Shown here: positions 47,278 to 55,809 of the stretch, piece by piece
Position numbering within the stretch: position 1 is the first letter of the stretch
How the letters are laid out: each line of letters opens with the position of its first letter
NCBI RefSeq assembly: GCF_902500215.1
Contig: NZ_CABVOU010000031.1
Location: 85,009-149,008, forward strand
DNA: 64,000 bases
Direction of reading: 5' to 3'
Origin: Halomonas lysinitropha
GTDB taxonomy: Bacteria; Pseudomonadota; Gammaproteobacteria; Pseudomonadales; Halomonadaceae
The notes under the pieces: generated by a model
Seen by the model: only the letters and a program-made list of their open reading frames with translations
What the model was told of the DNA's origin: nothing
Databases searched by the model: none
Translations under genes and position numbers: made by a program

Positions 47278-48419
47278 CGCTGACTGGAAACTGGACCTAT
47301 CCGACCACCATCAGATTCGGGGCGGGCCGTCTGGTTGAATTGCCCGACGCCTGTGCAGATGCGGGCATCACCCGTCCTCTGCTGGTAACTGACCGAGGCC
47401 TGGCCGATCTACCGATCACCCGGTCTGCTTTGGACTTTCTCGAGGCGTCAGGCCTTGGCCGGGGTCTGTTTGCCGAGGTTGACACCAACCCGAACGAACA
47501 GAATCTGGAGGCGGGGGTCGAGGCCTACCGGACAGGCGACTATGACGGGGTGATTGCGTTCGGAGGCGGCTCGGGGCTGGATCTGGGCAAGATGGTAGCC
47601 TTCATGGCCGGCCAGACGCGCGCGGTGTGGGACTTCGAGGATATCGGCGACTGGTGGAGGCGGGCCGATGCGGATGCGATCGCACCCATCGTGGCGGTAC
47701 CCACCACCGCCGGGACCGGCTCGGAAGTGGGCAGGGCCAGTGTCATTACCAATTCCCGAACCCACGAAAAGAAGATCATCTTTCACCCCAAGGTGTTACC
47801 CGCGGTGGTGCTCTGTGATCCCGAACTCACCGTGGGCATGCCGAGGACGATTACTGCCGGTACCGGGCTTGATGCTTTTGCCCACTGTGTCGAGGCGTTC
47901 TCGAGCCCGCATTATCACCCGATGAGCCAGGGCATCGCGTTGGAAGGCATGCGGTTGGTCAAGGATTACCTGCCGCGCGCCTATGCCGATGGCACGGATC
48001 TGGAGGCACGTGCTCACATGATGAGCGCGGCGATGATGGGCTCCACTGCGTTTCAGAAGGGGTTGGGGGCCATCCATGCGATGAGCCACCCCATTGGTGC
48101 GGTATTCAACACTCATCATGGGACTACCAATGCTATCTGCATGCCGGCGGTGCTCGAGTTCAACGCCGACAAGATCCGTGCGCGATTCGACATGGCGGCC
48201 AATTACCTGGGTATCGAAGGCGGCTTCGACGGTTTTCAGGCTTTCGTCCAGGCGCTCAACGATCAGCTGGGCATCCCGCGCACGCTCTCCGAGATCGGGG
48301 CTAAGCCTGACCGTATCGACGACCTGGCCGAAATGGCCATTCAGGATCCCAGCTGTGGCGGGAACCCTGTGACATTGACCGTCGAGGATCTTAAGAAGCT
48401 GTTTCGCCAGTGCATGTGA
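47274..48419 (+). CDS. Iron-containing alcohol dehydrogenase (group III)
   Basis: 381 residues. The nucleotide loop is AFGGGSGLDLGK, near residue 96. The metal ligands are Asp200 and His204 (GLDAFAHCVEAFSS), His268 (GAIHAMSHP) and His282 (NTHHGTTNAI). It is coupled by an ATGA overlap to the aldehyde dehydrogenase. In the model proposed here it oxidises the hydroxyl group of a gamma-glutamylated amino alcohol, or of the free alcohol. It is the last gene of the low-GC cluster and convergent with fhs. Confidence 0.92.
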   Translation: MTLTGNWTYPTTIRFGAGRLVELPDACADAGITRPLLVTDRGLADLPITRSALDFLEASGLGRGLFAEVDTNPNEQNLEAGVEAYRTGDYDGVIAFGGGSGLDLGKMVAFMAGQTRAVWDFEDIGDWWRRADADAIAPIVAVPTTAGTGSEVGRASVITNSRTHEKKIIFHPKVLPAVVLCDPELTVGMPRTITAGTGLDAFAHCVEAFSSPHYHPMSQGIALEGMRLVKDYLPRAYADGTDLEARAHMMSAAMMGSTAFQKGLGAIHAMSHPIGAVFNTHHGTTNAICMPAVLEFNADKIRARFDMAANYLGIEGGFDGFQAFVQALNDQLGIPRTLSEIGAKPDRIDDLAEMAIQDPSCGGNPVTLTVEDLKKLFRQCM

Positions 48420-48497
48420 GTGTCGCTCGGCCACAAGCGCTCCTCTAATCCCTAAGGAGTCAGCGTTATCCGCTCACTCCCCCTGTGATCGCGGATA

Positions 48498-50225
48498 TCA
48501 GTAGAGTCCCGTGATCTCACCCTCGTCATCGATATCGATCCGTGTGGCGGCCGGCGAGGCGTTGAGCCCCGGCATGGTGCGGATATTGCCGGCCAGGGCG
48601 TAGACGAAACCTGCGCCGGCGGAGAGGCGCACCTCGCGCACCGGCAGCCGCCAGCCGCTCGGGGCGCCGAGTAGGCTCGCGTCATGGGATAGCGACATGT
48701 GTGTCTTGGCGATGCACACCGGGTACTCGCCGTATCCCAGGCGTTGCCAGTCCTCCAGCTGTTCGCGGGTGCCGGGGGCGAAGTCGACTCCCTCGGCGCC
48801 GTAGAGGCGCGTGGCGATACGCTCGATCTTTTCCGCCAGTGCCAGCTCGGCGGGGTAGAGGAAGTGGAAGTCGCCGCCGGCCTCCGCTGCCTCTGCCACG
48901 GCTTCCGCCAGGGCCAGGGCACCCTCGCCGCCATCGCGTACATGGTGGGAGACCTCGGCGCGAACTCCTACCGAGGCCGCCAGCTCGCGAATAGCCTCAT
49001 GTTCGCTGGCATGGTCGCCGGGAAAGGCGTTGATCGCCACTACCGGGGTGAGGCCATGGACGCGCACATTGTCGATCTGCTTGAGCAGGTTGGCACCGCC
49101 TTCCCGGACCTCGTCGGGCGACTCTGCCAGGAGCGAGGCGGGTAGCGGCTGGCCGGGCACCACCCGGTGGCGGCCGCCGTGATACTTCAGCGCGCGCACC
49201 GTGACTACCAGTACCGCGGCATCGGGTACGAGGCCCGACGTCCGGCACTTGATGTTGAAGAAGCGCTCGGCGCCCATGTCGGCGCCGAATCCTGCCTCGG
49301 TAACCAGGAAGTCGCCGGCGTGCAGGCCGATGCGGTCGGCGACGATCGAGGAGTTGCCATGGGCGATGTTGCCGAAGGGGCCGGCGTGGATCAGCGCCGG
49401 GGCGTGTTCCAGGGTCTGCAGCAGGTTGGGCTTGAGCGCCTCCTTGAGAAGCACCGTCATGGCGCCGGCGGCGCCTATCTGCTCGGCGGTGACCGCCTTG
49501 CCGTCGCGGTCCAGGCCCACGATCAGGCGCCCCAGGCGTCGGCGCAGGTCGGCGAGGGAGTCGGCCAGGGCCAGTACCGCCATCACCTCCGAGGCGGCGG
49601 TGATCTCGTAGCTCCCCTGGCGTGGGGTCCCGTCGCCGCGTCCGCCGAGGCCCAGCACCAGATGCCGCAAGGCGCGGTCGTTGAGGTCGATGACTCGCTG
49701 CCAGCGCACCTCCCGAGGGTCCAGCTCCGGCTCGAGACGATGGTGCAGGTGATTGTCCACCATGGCGGCCAGCAGGTTGTGAGCCGCCCCCACCGCATGG
49801 ATGTCGCCGGTGAGATGCAGGTTGATACGCTCCATGGGCAGCACCTGGCTGTAGCCACCGCCGGTGGCCCCACCCTTGAGGCCCAGCGTCGGGCCCATGG
49901 AGGGCTGACGCAGGGCGACGGCGGCGGTGTGGCCGAGGCGCTGCAGGCCCTGCACCAGGCCGATGGCGGTGGTGGTCTTGCCTTCGCCGGGAGGAGTAGG
50001 CGTCATTGAGGTCACGACCACGTAGCGCCCTCGTGGGCGCTCGGCCAGGGCGTCCATGGCCGCCAGATCGAGCTTGGCGATACCGCGGCCGTAGGGCTCC
50101 ACTACCTCGCCGGACAGGCCCAGGCGATGGGCGATCTCTTCGATGGGCCAGAGCCGTACCGCGCGGGCAATGCTCAGATTGTCCGCTGGCTGGGACGCAG
50201 TCTGTTCGGTCGCTTGGGGTGCCAT
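48498..50225 (-). CDS. fhs: Formate--tetrahydrofolate ligase Fhs
   Basis: 575 residues, the usual size. It interconverts formate + THF + ATP and 10-formyl-THF. The P-loop TPTPPGEGKTTTAIGLVQ lies near residue 75, with GGATGGGYSQVLPMERINLH, FGNIAHGNSS and TEAGFGADMGAERFFNIKCR behind it. AGGAGG precedes the start. It neighbours dimethylglycine/sarcosine-type THF enzymes, so it probably recycles THF from the one-carbon units they release. It is divergent from the regulator at 50423. Confidence 0.95.
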   Translation of the reverse strand: MAPQATEQTASQPADNLSIARAVRLWPIEEIAHRLGLSGEVVEPYGRGIAKLDLAAMDALAERPRGRYVVVTSMTPTPPGEGKTTTAIGLVQGLQRLGHTAAVALRQPSMGPTLGLKGGATGGGYSQVLPMERINLHLTGDIHAVGAAHNLLAAMVDNHLHHRLEPELDPREVRWQRVIDLNDRALRHLVLGLGGRGDGTPRQGSYEITAASEVMAVLALADSLADLRRRLGRLIVGLDRDGKAVTAEQIGAAGAMTVLLKEALKPNLLQTLEHAPALIHAGPFGNIAHGNSSIVADRIGLHAGDFLVTEAGFGADMGAERFFNIKCRTSGLVPDAAVLVVTVRALKYHGGRHRVVPGQPLPASLLAESPDEVREGGANLLKQIDNVRVHGLTPVVAINAFPGDHASEHEAIRELAASVGVRAEVSHHVRDGGEGALALAEAVAEAAEAGGDFHFLYPAELALAEKIERIATRLYGAEGVDFAPGTREQLEDWQRLGYGEYPVCIAKTHMSLSHDASLLGAPSGWRLPVREVRLSAGAGFVYALAGNIRTMPGLNASPAATRIDIDDEGEITGLY

Positions 50226-50422
50226 CGTCTTGCCTCCTCTTGGCGGTGGTTCCGCCGATCGTCATGCTCAGTATCGTGCGCCTGACGCGGGGCTCTTGCC
50301 TGCCGACGTCGGTGGACTTGGGCGCAGCGACACATCGCGGGAGCGGAACGACCTTGCCGATGGTCCAATAGACAAGTTATTCCTGATGGGTAGCGGTACC
50401 AGGAACACCGAGGAGAAAAGCA

Positions 50423-51433
50423 ATGGGACCTCCCATACCGGCCAAGGGCCATTACGACATCGGTTTCCTGCTGCTGCCGGGCTTTTCGCAGCTCGCCTTC
50501 TCATCGGCGCTGGAACCCTTGCGCATGGCCAACCACCTGGCCGACCGCCTGCTCTACACCTGGCACCTGGTAAGCCAAGATGGTGCCGCGGTGAAGGCCA
50601 GCAGTGGCTTGGGTGTGGCGGTGGATCAGGCGCTGGAGCCCATGCCGGCGCTGGACCTGTTGCTGGTGTGCGGAGGGGTCGAGGTGCAGCGTCACGACGA
50701 TCGCGCGACCCTCTCCTGGCTGAAGCGCCTGGCCGAGCAACACATCCCCTTGGGGGCGGTGTGCACCGGCGGCTATGTGCTGGCCCGTGCGGGGCTGCTC
50801 GATGGCTACCGCTGCACCCTGCATTGGGAGCATATCGGAAGCCTGCACGAGGCGCGGCGATTCCCCGCGGTGACCTTCACCTCCCAGCTGTTCGTCATGG
50901 ATCGCGACCGCTACACCTGCTCCGGCGGCATCGCCCCCCTGGACATGATGCTCAACCTGATCGGTCGACAGCAGGGACTGGCGCTGGCCGAGGTGATCGC
51001 CGAGGAGTTCATCCACGAGCGGATTCGCGGTGTGGGCGATCGCCAGCGCGCCCCGCTGCGGGTGCGCCTGGGTCACAGCCATCCCAAGCTGGAGGAAGTG
51101 GCCACCCTGATGGAGGCCAATCTCCAGGAGCCGCTGGCCCTGGACGAACTGGCCAGCTATGCCGGGCTCTCACGGCGCCAGCTGGAGCGGCTCTTTCAGC
51201 GCTACGTCGGCTGTCCCCCGCTCAGGTACTACCTGGAGCTGCGACTGGCCCGGGCGCGGCTGCTGCTGCAGCAGACCCATATGCCGATCACCGAGGTAGC
51301 CCTGGCGTGCGGCTTCGTCTCGCCGCCGCATTTCACCAAGTGCTACCACGACCATTTTGGCCACTCCCCGAGCGGCGAGCGCAAGCGCCGGCAGGAGCGC
51401 CAGGACGATCTGGCGTCGCTATCCGGAAAATAG
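50423..51433 (+). CDS. GlxA-family regulator (GATase1 + AraC HTH), GbdR-like
   Basis: 336 residues. The N-terminal DJ-1/PfpI-like domain (about 10-180) has GAVCTGGYVLARAGLLDG and CTLHWEHIGSL, and the C-terminal AraC HTH (about 225-325) has LDELASYAGLSRRQLERLFQ and ITEVALACGFVSPPHFTKCY. GAGGAG lies before the ATG. GbdR, which activates betaine and dimethylglycine catabolism in Pseudomonas, has this architecture. The flanking fhs and dimethylglycine dehydrogenase-like genes support that role, but other GlxA proteins (ArgR, CdhR) are alike. Confidence 0.85.
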   Translation: MGPPIPAKGHYDIGFLLLPGFSQLAFSSALEPLRMANHLADRLLYTWHLVSQDGAAVKASSGLGVAVDQALEPMPALDLLLVCGGVEVQRHDDRATLSWLKRLAEQHIPLGAVCTGGYVLARAGLLDGYRCTLHWEHIGSLHEARRFPAVTFTSQLFVMDRDRYTCSGGIAPLDMMLNLIGRQQGLALAEVIAEEFIHERIRGVGDRQRAPLRVRLGHSHPKLEEVATLMEANLQEPLALDELASYAGLSRRQLERLFQRYVGCPPLRYYLELRLARARLLLQQTHMPITEVALACGFVSPPHFTKCYHDHFGHSPSGERKRRQERQDDLASLSGK

Positions 51434-51485
51434 ACGCCTGGGGAGGCAATACCGCTGGACGATCGAGCCTCGGGAAGCCGAGGCG

Positions 51486-54053
51486 TTAGCCGCGCGGTCG
51501 GGCGCCCTCCGGATCGTAGAGTGCCCGGTAGCCCACCGCCGCCACCCGCATCGGGTAGTGCTCGGCGAAGTACTCCAGCAGCAGGGTGCGTCCCTCCTCG
51601 GCGTGGTCGAGGGGCAGGTAGGCCAGGGCGATGTTGCGCTCGAGCGATGGGCCGTAGGCGATGCTGGTCACATAGGAGCGCCGCCCCAGGGTGTCCACCG
51701 GCACATCGCCGCTTTGCGGATCGAGCAGCGGTGACTGTCCGACGGGGAAGCGGGGCGTGCCCGCGCCGTCGTGATTCGCCTCCATGACCAGGGTGCACAA
51801 ATAAGCGGGCTGATGCTGTCGTTCGCGCTGCTCCACGTAGGCGGCCTTGCCGTGGAAATCCGCGCCCTTCACCTTGGGCCTGGCCAGGCCGGCCTCGTAG
51901 AGGTTGTAGTCGGTGAGCAGGTCGACGTTCTGCAACCGCAGGCTCTTCTCCAGGCGGCGGCTGTTGGCGTAGGTCTCGATGCCCACCGGCGTGACCCCGG
52001 CCTCGAAGAGCAGATCCCAGAGCGCCAGGCCATAGCTGAAGGGCACGTAGAGCTCCCAGCCCTGCTCGCCCACATAGGAGATGCGGAAGGCCCATACCGG
52101 CAGGCCGCACACGCGGATCTCGCGGGCGGTGGCGAAGGGGAAGCGCTCCTCGGTCAATCCTTCGGGGTCGTCGGCCAGGGCCTGCAGGGTACGCCGAGCG
52201 TTGGGGCCCCACAGGCCAAGGGTGGCCAGGCCGTCGCTGCGATCCTCCAGGTGCCAGCGGGTCAGCCCGGCCTCCTCGCCGCGGCGGGTGATCCACATCA
52301 GGTCGCGGTGGCCGGTATCACCGCCACAGATCACTCGCCAGGCGTCCGTGGCCAGGCGCACGATGGTGAGATCCGAGTGCACGCCGCCGAAGGCGTCCAG
52401 AAAGTGGGTATAGACGCCCTTGCCGATGGGCGTGTCGCCGCCCACCCGGGCCACCGAGAGCCACTCCAGCAGCGCCTCGGCGTCGCGGCCTTGCAGATCA
52501 TAGATGGCGAAGTGGGAGAGGTTGATCATGCCCACGTCGTCACTGAGCGCGAGGTGCTCGGCGTTGGAAACCCGCCAGAAATGGCGGGCGTCCCACTCCG
52601 CCGGACGCTCGGGCACCCGTTCCAGGTAACGATCGAGGCGCGTCTCGTTGGCGGCGTAGCCATGAGCGCGCTCCCAGCCGGCGGCCTCCATGAAGTAGCC
52701 GCCGAGTTCCTGTTCCCTGGACCAGAAGGGTCCGCGCCTGAGATCACGGCCGGTCTCGAAGGGCTCCCGGGGGTGTACCGGCGGGTCGTAGATCTTGCGG
52801 GCAATCTCGAGGCAGCGGCCGTGGACGTGGTGGGGCGTCTTCTGCACCGGATAGAAGCGTGCGATGTCGATGCCGCAGGGGTCGATCTCGGGGTGCCCTC
52901 GGGTCAGCCAGTCGGCCAGCAGCTTGCCCATGCCCGGGCCGTCCTTGACCCAGACCGCCTCGCAGAACCACAGCCCGCGGGTCTCCGGCGACTCGCCCAC
53001 CAGGGAGCCGCCGTCAGGGGTGACGGAGAGCAGGCCGTTGAAGGAGTGCTTCTCGTCCCAGCCCAACTCGCCGAGGATGGGGGCGAGTTCCACCGCCCGC
53101 TCGAAGGCCTCGTCCACCTGGTCCAGCTCCAGGTCGCGCATGGAGGGCGAGAGTCGCGCGCGGTCGCGTTCGAGGATGGCGCGTGGGTCCACCAGCCGCG
53201 GCTCGCGGGACTCGTAGTAGCCCCATTCCAGCTGGCCCCCCTCGGTGCTGGTCGGGTCGCCGGTGTCGCGCATGTAGGCAGAGTTACCCTGATCGCGCAG
53301 CAGCGGGTAGCCGATCTCCTTGCCGGTGCCGGCGAAGGTCTCGAAGGGGCCGAAGAACATCAGCGGATGTTCCACTGGCATCAATGGCAGGGCCGCGCCG
53401 CCCATGGCGGCGGGAATCGGCCCCCAGATGCCCGAGGTGACGATCACCAGCGAGGTGGCGACATAGCCTTTCGTCGTCTGTACGCCACACACACGACCCG
53501 CCTGAACATCGATGTCCAGCGCGGGGGTGTCGGCGAAGGCGCGCAGGTGGCCGCTATTGACCGCGCCCTCGATCAGCTCGCCGGCCACTCGCTGGGAGCG
53601 CGGGATCACCAGGCCGGCATCCGGGTCCCACATGCCGCCCAGTACCTGCTCGCGATCGAGCAGCGGGAATCGCGCCATCACCTCGTCGGCATCGACCATG
53701 CACGCTCGGGTGCCGAACGCCTTGCCCGAGGCGACCTTACGCTGCAGCTCTGCCAGCCGGGCCTCGTCACCGACCCGGGCGATCTCCAGGCCGCCGATCT
53801 TGTGGTAGTGGCCCAGAGCCTCGTAGAAGCGCTGGCTGTAGGTAGTGGTGTAGCAGGATAGGCGATCATGGGCGGTCATGAAGCAGAAGTCGGAGGCGTG
53901 GGCGGTGGAGCCGATGTCCGAGGGAATGGCGGACTTCTCCAGGCCCACCAGGTTCGTCCAGCCCTGTTCGATCAGGTGATGGGCCACCGAGGCGCCGACG
54001 ATGCCGCCAAGGCCGATGATCACCGCGTCTGCCTGCGAGGGGAGGGTCGCCAT
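51486..54053 (-). CDS. FAD-dependent dimethylglycine/sarcosine dehydrogenase-like protein with GcvT domain
   Basis: 855 residues from 54053. The start is chosen because GGAGG lies six bases before this ATG and directly against the ATG two codons earlier. The N-terminal FAD domain has IIGLGGIVGASVAHHL, and GSTAHASDF places His52 where dimethylglycine and sarcosine dehydrogenases attach FAD (GST-W-H-A; here Trp is Ala). A FAO_M linker is followed by a GcvT/aminomethyltransferase domain (about 430-850, LSHFAIYDLQGRDAEALLEW, FRISYVGEQGWELYVPF). These enzymes demethylate and pass C1 to THF. The exact substrate is unproven. Confidence 0.86.
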   Translation of the reverse strand: MATLPSQADAVIIGLGGIVGASVAHHLIEQGWTNLVGLEKSAIPSDIGSTAHASDFCFMTAHDRLSCYTTTYSQRFYEALGHYHKIGGLEIARVGDEARLAELQRKVASGKAFGTRACMVDADEVMARFPLLDREQVLGGMWDPDAGLVIPRSQRVAGELIEGAVNSGHLRAFADTPALDIDVQAGRVCGVQTTKGYVATSLVIVTSGIWGPIPAAMGGAALPLMPVEHPLMFFGPFETFAGTGKEIGYPLLRDQGNSAYMRDTGDPTSTEGGQLEWGYYESREPRLVDPRAILERDRARLSPSMRDLELDQVDEAFERAVELAPILGELGWDEKHSFNGLLSVTPDGGSLVGESPETRGLWFCEAVWVKDGPGMGKLLADWLTRGHPEIDPCGIDIARFYPVQKTPHHVHGRCLEIARKIYDPPVHPREPFETGRDLRRGPFWSREQELGGYFMEAAGWERAHGYAANETRLDRYLERVPERPAEWDARHFWRVSNAEHLALSDDVGMINLSHFAIYDLQGRDAEALLEWLSVARVGGDTPIGKGVYTHFLDAFGGVHSDLTIVRLATDAWRVICGGDTGHRDLMWITRRGEEAGLTRWHLEDRSDGLATLGLWGPNARRTLQALADDPEGLTEERFPFATAREIRVCGLPVWAFRISYVGEQGWELYVPFSYGLALWDLLFEAGVTPVGIETYANSRRLEKSLRLQNVDLLTDYNLYEAGLARPKVKGADFHGKAAYVEQRERQHQPAYLCTLVMEANHDGAGTPRFPVGQSPLLDPQSGDVPVDTLGRRSYVTSIAYGPSLERNIALAYLPLDHAEEGRTLLLEYFAEHYPMRVAAVGYRALYDPEGARPRG

Positions 54054-54143
54054 GGTCATCCTCCATTACATTAGAGGGTTTTCGGCAGCATAAGTCAGGC
54101 CCGGGGTGACTCACTGTCCCGCGGCGACGCCCCCTTGCCTGGT

Positions 54144-54159
54144 GGCGACAGGTGTCGCC
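54144..54159. promoter_or_regulatory. Palindrome GGCGACA-GG-TGTCGCC in the divergent demethylase gap
   Basis: A perfect 7-2-7 inverted repeat between the two oppositely transcribed THF-enzyme genes, in a 222-base space. A GbdR-like regulator encoded nearby makes an operator plausible. I cannot match it to a remembered consensus with certainty. Confidence 0.45.
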
Positions 54160-54275
54160 TGTGCCAAAGAGCTCGACGCCCACAGCGAGATTGGCGTTGG
54201 TCTCAGCGGCTAGTGTCGAAGGCAAGGAGCCGGCGGGTGTCGGCTCCCGCCATCAAGACAGGGGAGGAGACGGTC

Positions 54276-55481
54276 ATGTCCCAGGCGATCGAGAGCATCC
54301 ACAGCACTCAGCAAACCCCGTCGGCGCCGGATATTCTGCTCTACCCGCGCATCCGCAAGTCACCGTTCTTCTACGCCTCGCGGCGGCACGGGGTGCGCAA
54401 GTACAGTGTCTACAACCACCACTATCACCCGCGTCTCTACACCGACCCGGTGGACGAGTACTGGGCCCTGGTGGAGGGTGTGACCCTGTGGGACGTCGGC
54501 GTCGAGCGTCAGATCGAGATCAGCGGTCCCGATGCCTTCACCTTCACTCAACGGCTCGTGCCGCGCGACATGCGCCATTGCCAGGTGGGGCAGTGCAAGT
54601 ATGTTTTCGTCACCGCCCCCGACGGTGGCATCCTCAATGACCCAGTGCTGCTGCGCATCGAGGAGAACCGCTTCTGGCTGTCACTGGCCGACAGCGACAT
54701 CCTGCTGTGGTGCCAAGGTCTGGCGCTCAACTCCGGCCTCGACGTCACCATCCAGGAGGTGGATGTCGCCCCCGTCCAGGTCCAGGGGCCCAAGGCCAAG
54801 GCGGTGATGGTCGACCTGTTCGGCGAGGCGGTGCTGGGCATGCCCTACTACCACCTGATGGAGGCCGACCTCGACGGCATGTCGGTGGTGATCTCGCGCA
54901 CCGGCTACTCCGGGGAGATCGGCTACGAGATCTATCTGCGCGAGGCCAGCCGTTACGGTGAGGCCCTCTGGCAGCGCGTCTTCGAGGCCGGCCGGCCCCA
55001 TGATATCCAGGTGATCGGGCCCTGCCATATCCGCCGCATCGAGGGTGGCATCCTCGCCTTCGGCTGCGACATCTGGTACGACACCAACCCCTTCGAGGTG
55101 GGCATGGGCTACGACTGGATGGTCGATCTGCGCGGCACCGACGACTTCATCGGCCGCGCCGCCCTGGAGCGCATCAAGGCCGAGGGGGTGTCGCGCAAGC
55201 TGGTGGGCGTGGAGATCGATGGCCCCGGCGTCGGCCACTTCACCGACGGCGCGATGATCGACGTTTTCCCGGTACTCGACGCGCAGGGTGAGCGTATCGG
55301 CAAGGTGACCTCGGCCACCCAGTCGCCGCGCCAGGAGCGCAACATCGGCTACGCCATGGTGCCGGTCGAGTATGCCGAGCTGGGCACGGTGCTGCGCATC
55401 GAGGCCAATACCGGCCTGCAGGATTCCAGGGTGGTGGAGAAGCCCTTCCACGATCCCCGCAAGGAGATACCCAAGGGGTGA
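54276..55481 (+). CDS. Stand-alone GcvT-family THF methyltransferase, DmdA-like
   Basis: 401 residues, aminomethyltransferase fold without an FAD domain. The N-terminal part (RIRKSPFFYASRRHGVRKYS, VTLWDVGVERQIEISGPDAF, LADSDILLWCQGLAL) resembles the DMSP demethylase DmdA more than glycine-cleavage GcvT. GYSGEIGYEIYLREAS and RRIEGGILAFGCDIWYDTNP continue the fold. GGGGAGGAG precedes the ATG. No dmdB, dmdC or dmdD is near. Neighbours handle methylglycines, so a THF-dependent demethylase for betaine, dimethylglycine or a similar compound is as likely as DMSP demethylation. Confidence 0.8.
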   Translation: MSQAIESIHSTQQTPSAPDILLYPRIRKSPFFYASRRHGVRKYSVYNHHYHPRLYTDPVDEYWALVEGVTLWDVGVERQIEISGPDAFTFTQRLVPRDMRHCQVGQCKYVFVTAPDGGILNDPVLLRIEENRFWLSLADSDILLWCQGLALNSGLDVTIQEVDVAPVQVQGPKAKAVMVDLFGEAVLGMPYYHLMEADLDGMSVVISRTGYSGEIGYEIYLREASRYGEALWQRVFEAGRPHDIQVIGPCHIRRIEGGILAFGCDIWYDTNPFEVGMGYDWMVDLRGTDDFIGRAALERIKAEGVSRKLVGVEIDGPGVGHFTDGAMIDVFPVLDAQGERIGKVTSATQSPRQERNIGYAMVPVEYAELGTVLRIEANTGLQDSRVVEKPFHDPRKEIPKG

Positions 55482-55809
55482 TTTCTCCGGCAATCGACGT
55501 GGTAGGCAACAAGGATCGCTGATGCTGAACGTATTTTTGCTCGATGAGCGGGATGCCCCGCTCATCACTTCCCCCAGGAGACCCCCTGGTGTGATCGCCT
55601 CCGCTGTCTCCTTGGGGCGACAGCTGCGGAGAGAATGTGGAAGTCGTCTTCTTCACCACCCCGGCAGGATGCAACGGCCTATACTGGGCTCGTCGGGCGG
55701 CGCGGGATTGCGCTGCCCCTCTCATCGCCCCGAGCCGTCATGGTCACTTACGCCTGGAGCTCGATAGCGTTTCAGCGACTGGCGCCCCGCGCCCTTCAGG
55801 AGGTGACAG
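55482..55809. other. Structured non-coding gap after the DmdA-like gene
   Basis: 328 bases with no supported gene. Two strong hairpins are seen: GATGAGCGGG-ATGC-CCCGCTCATC (55543-55566) and CTCCGC-TGTC...GACA-GCT-GCGGAG (55599-55631, one 3-base bulge). The first may end transcription though it lacks a U-tract. A TATACT at 55680 could be a -10 for the next gene, without a clear -35. Confidence 0.45.

Noticed and set aside
51771..53861. A 696-codon open frame on the plus strand
   Set aside because: Antisense to the FAD-GcvT gene, rich in Gly, His and Gln, with no family motifs.
54276..55481. Firm call as DMSP demethylase dmdA
   Set aside because: The motifs are similar, but there is no dmdBCD and the context is methylglycine metabolism, so the substrate was left open.
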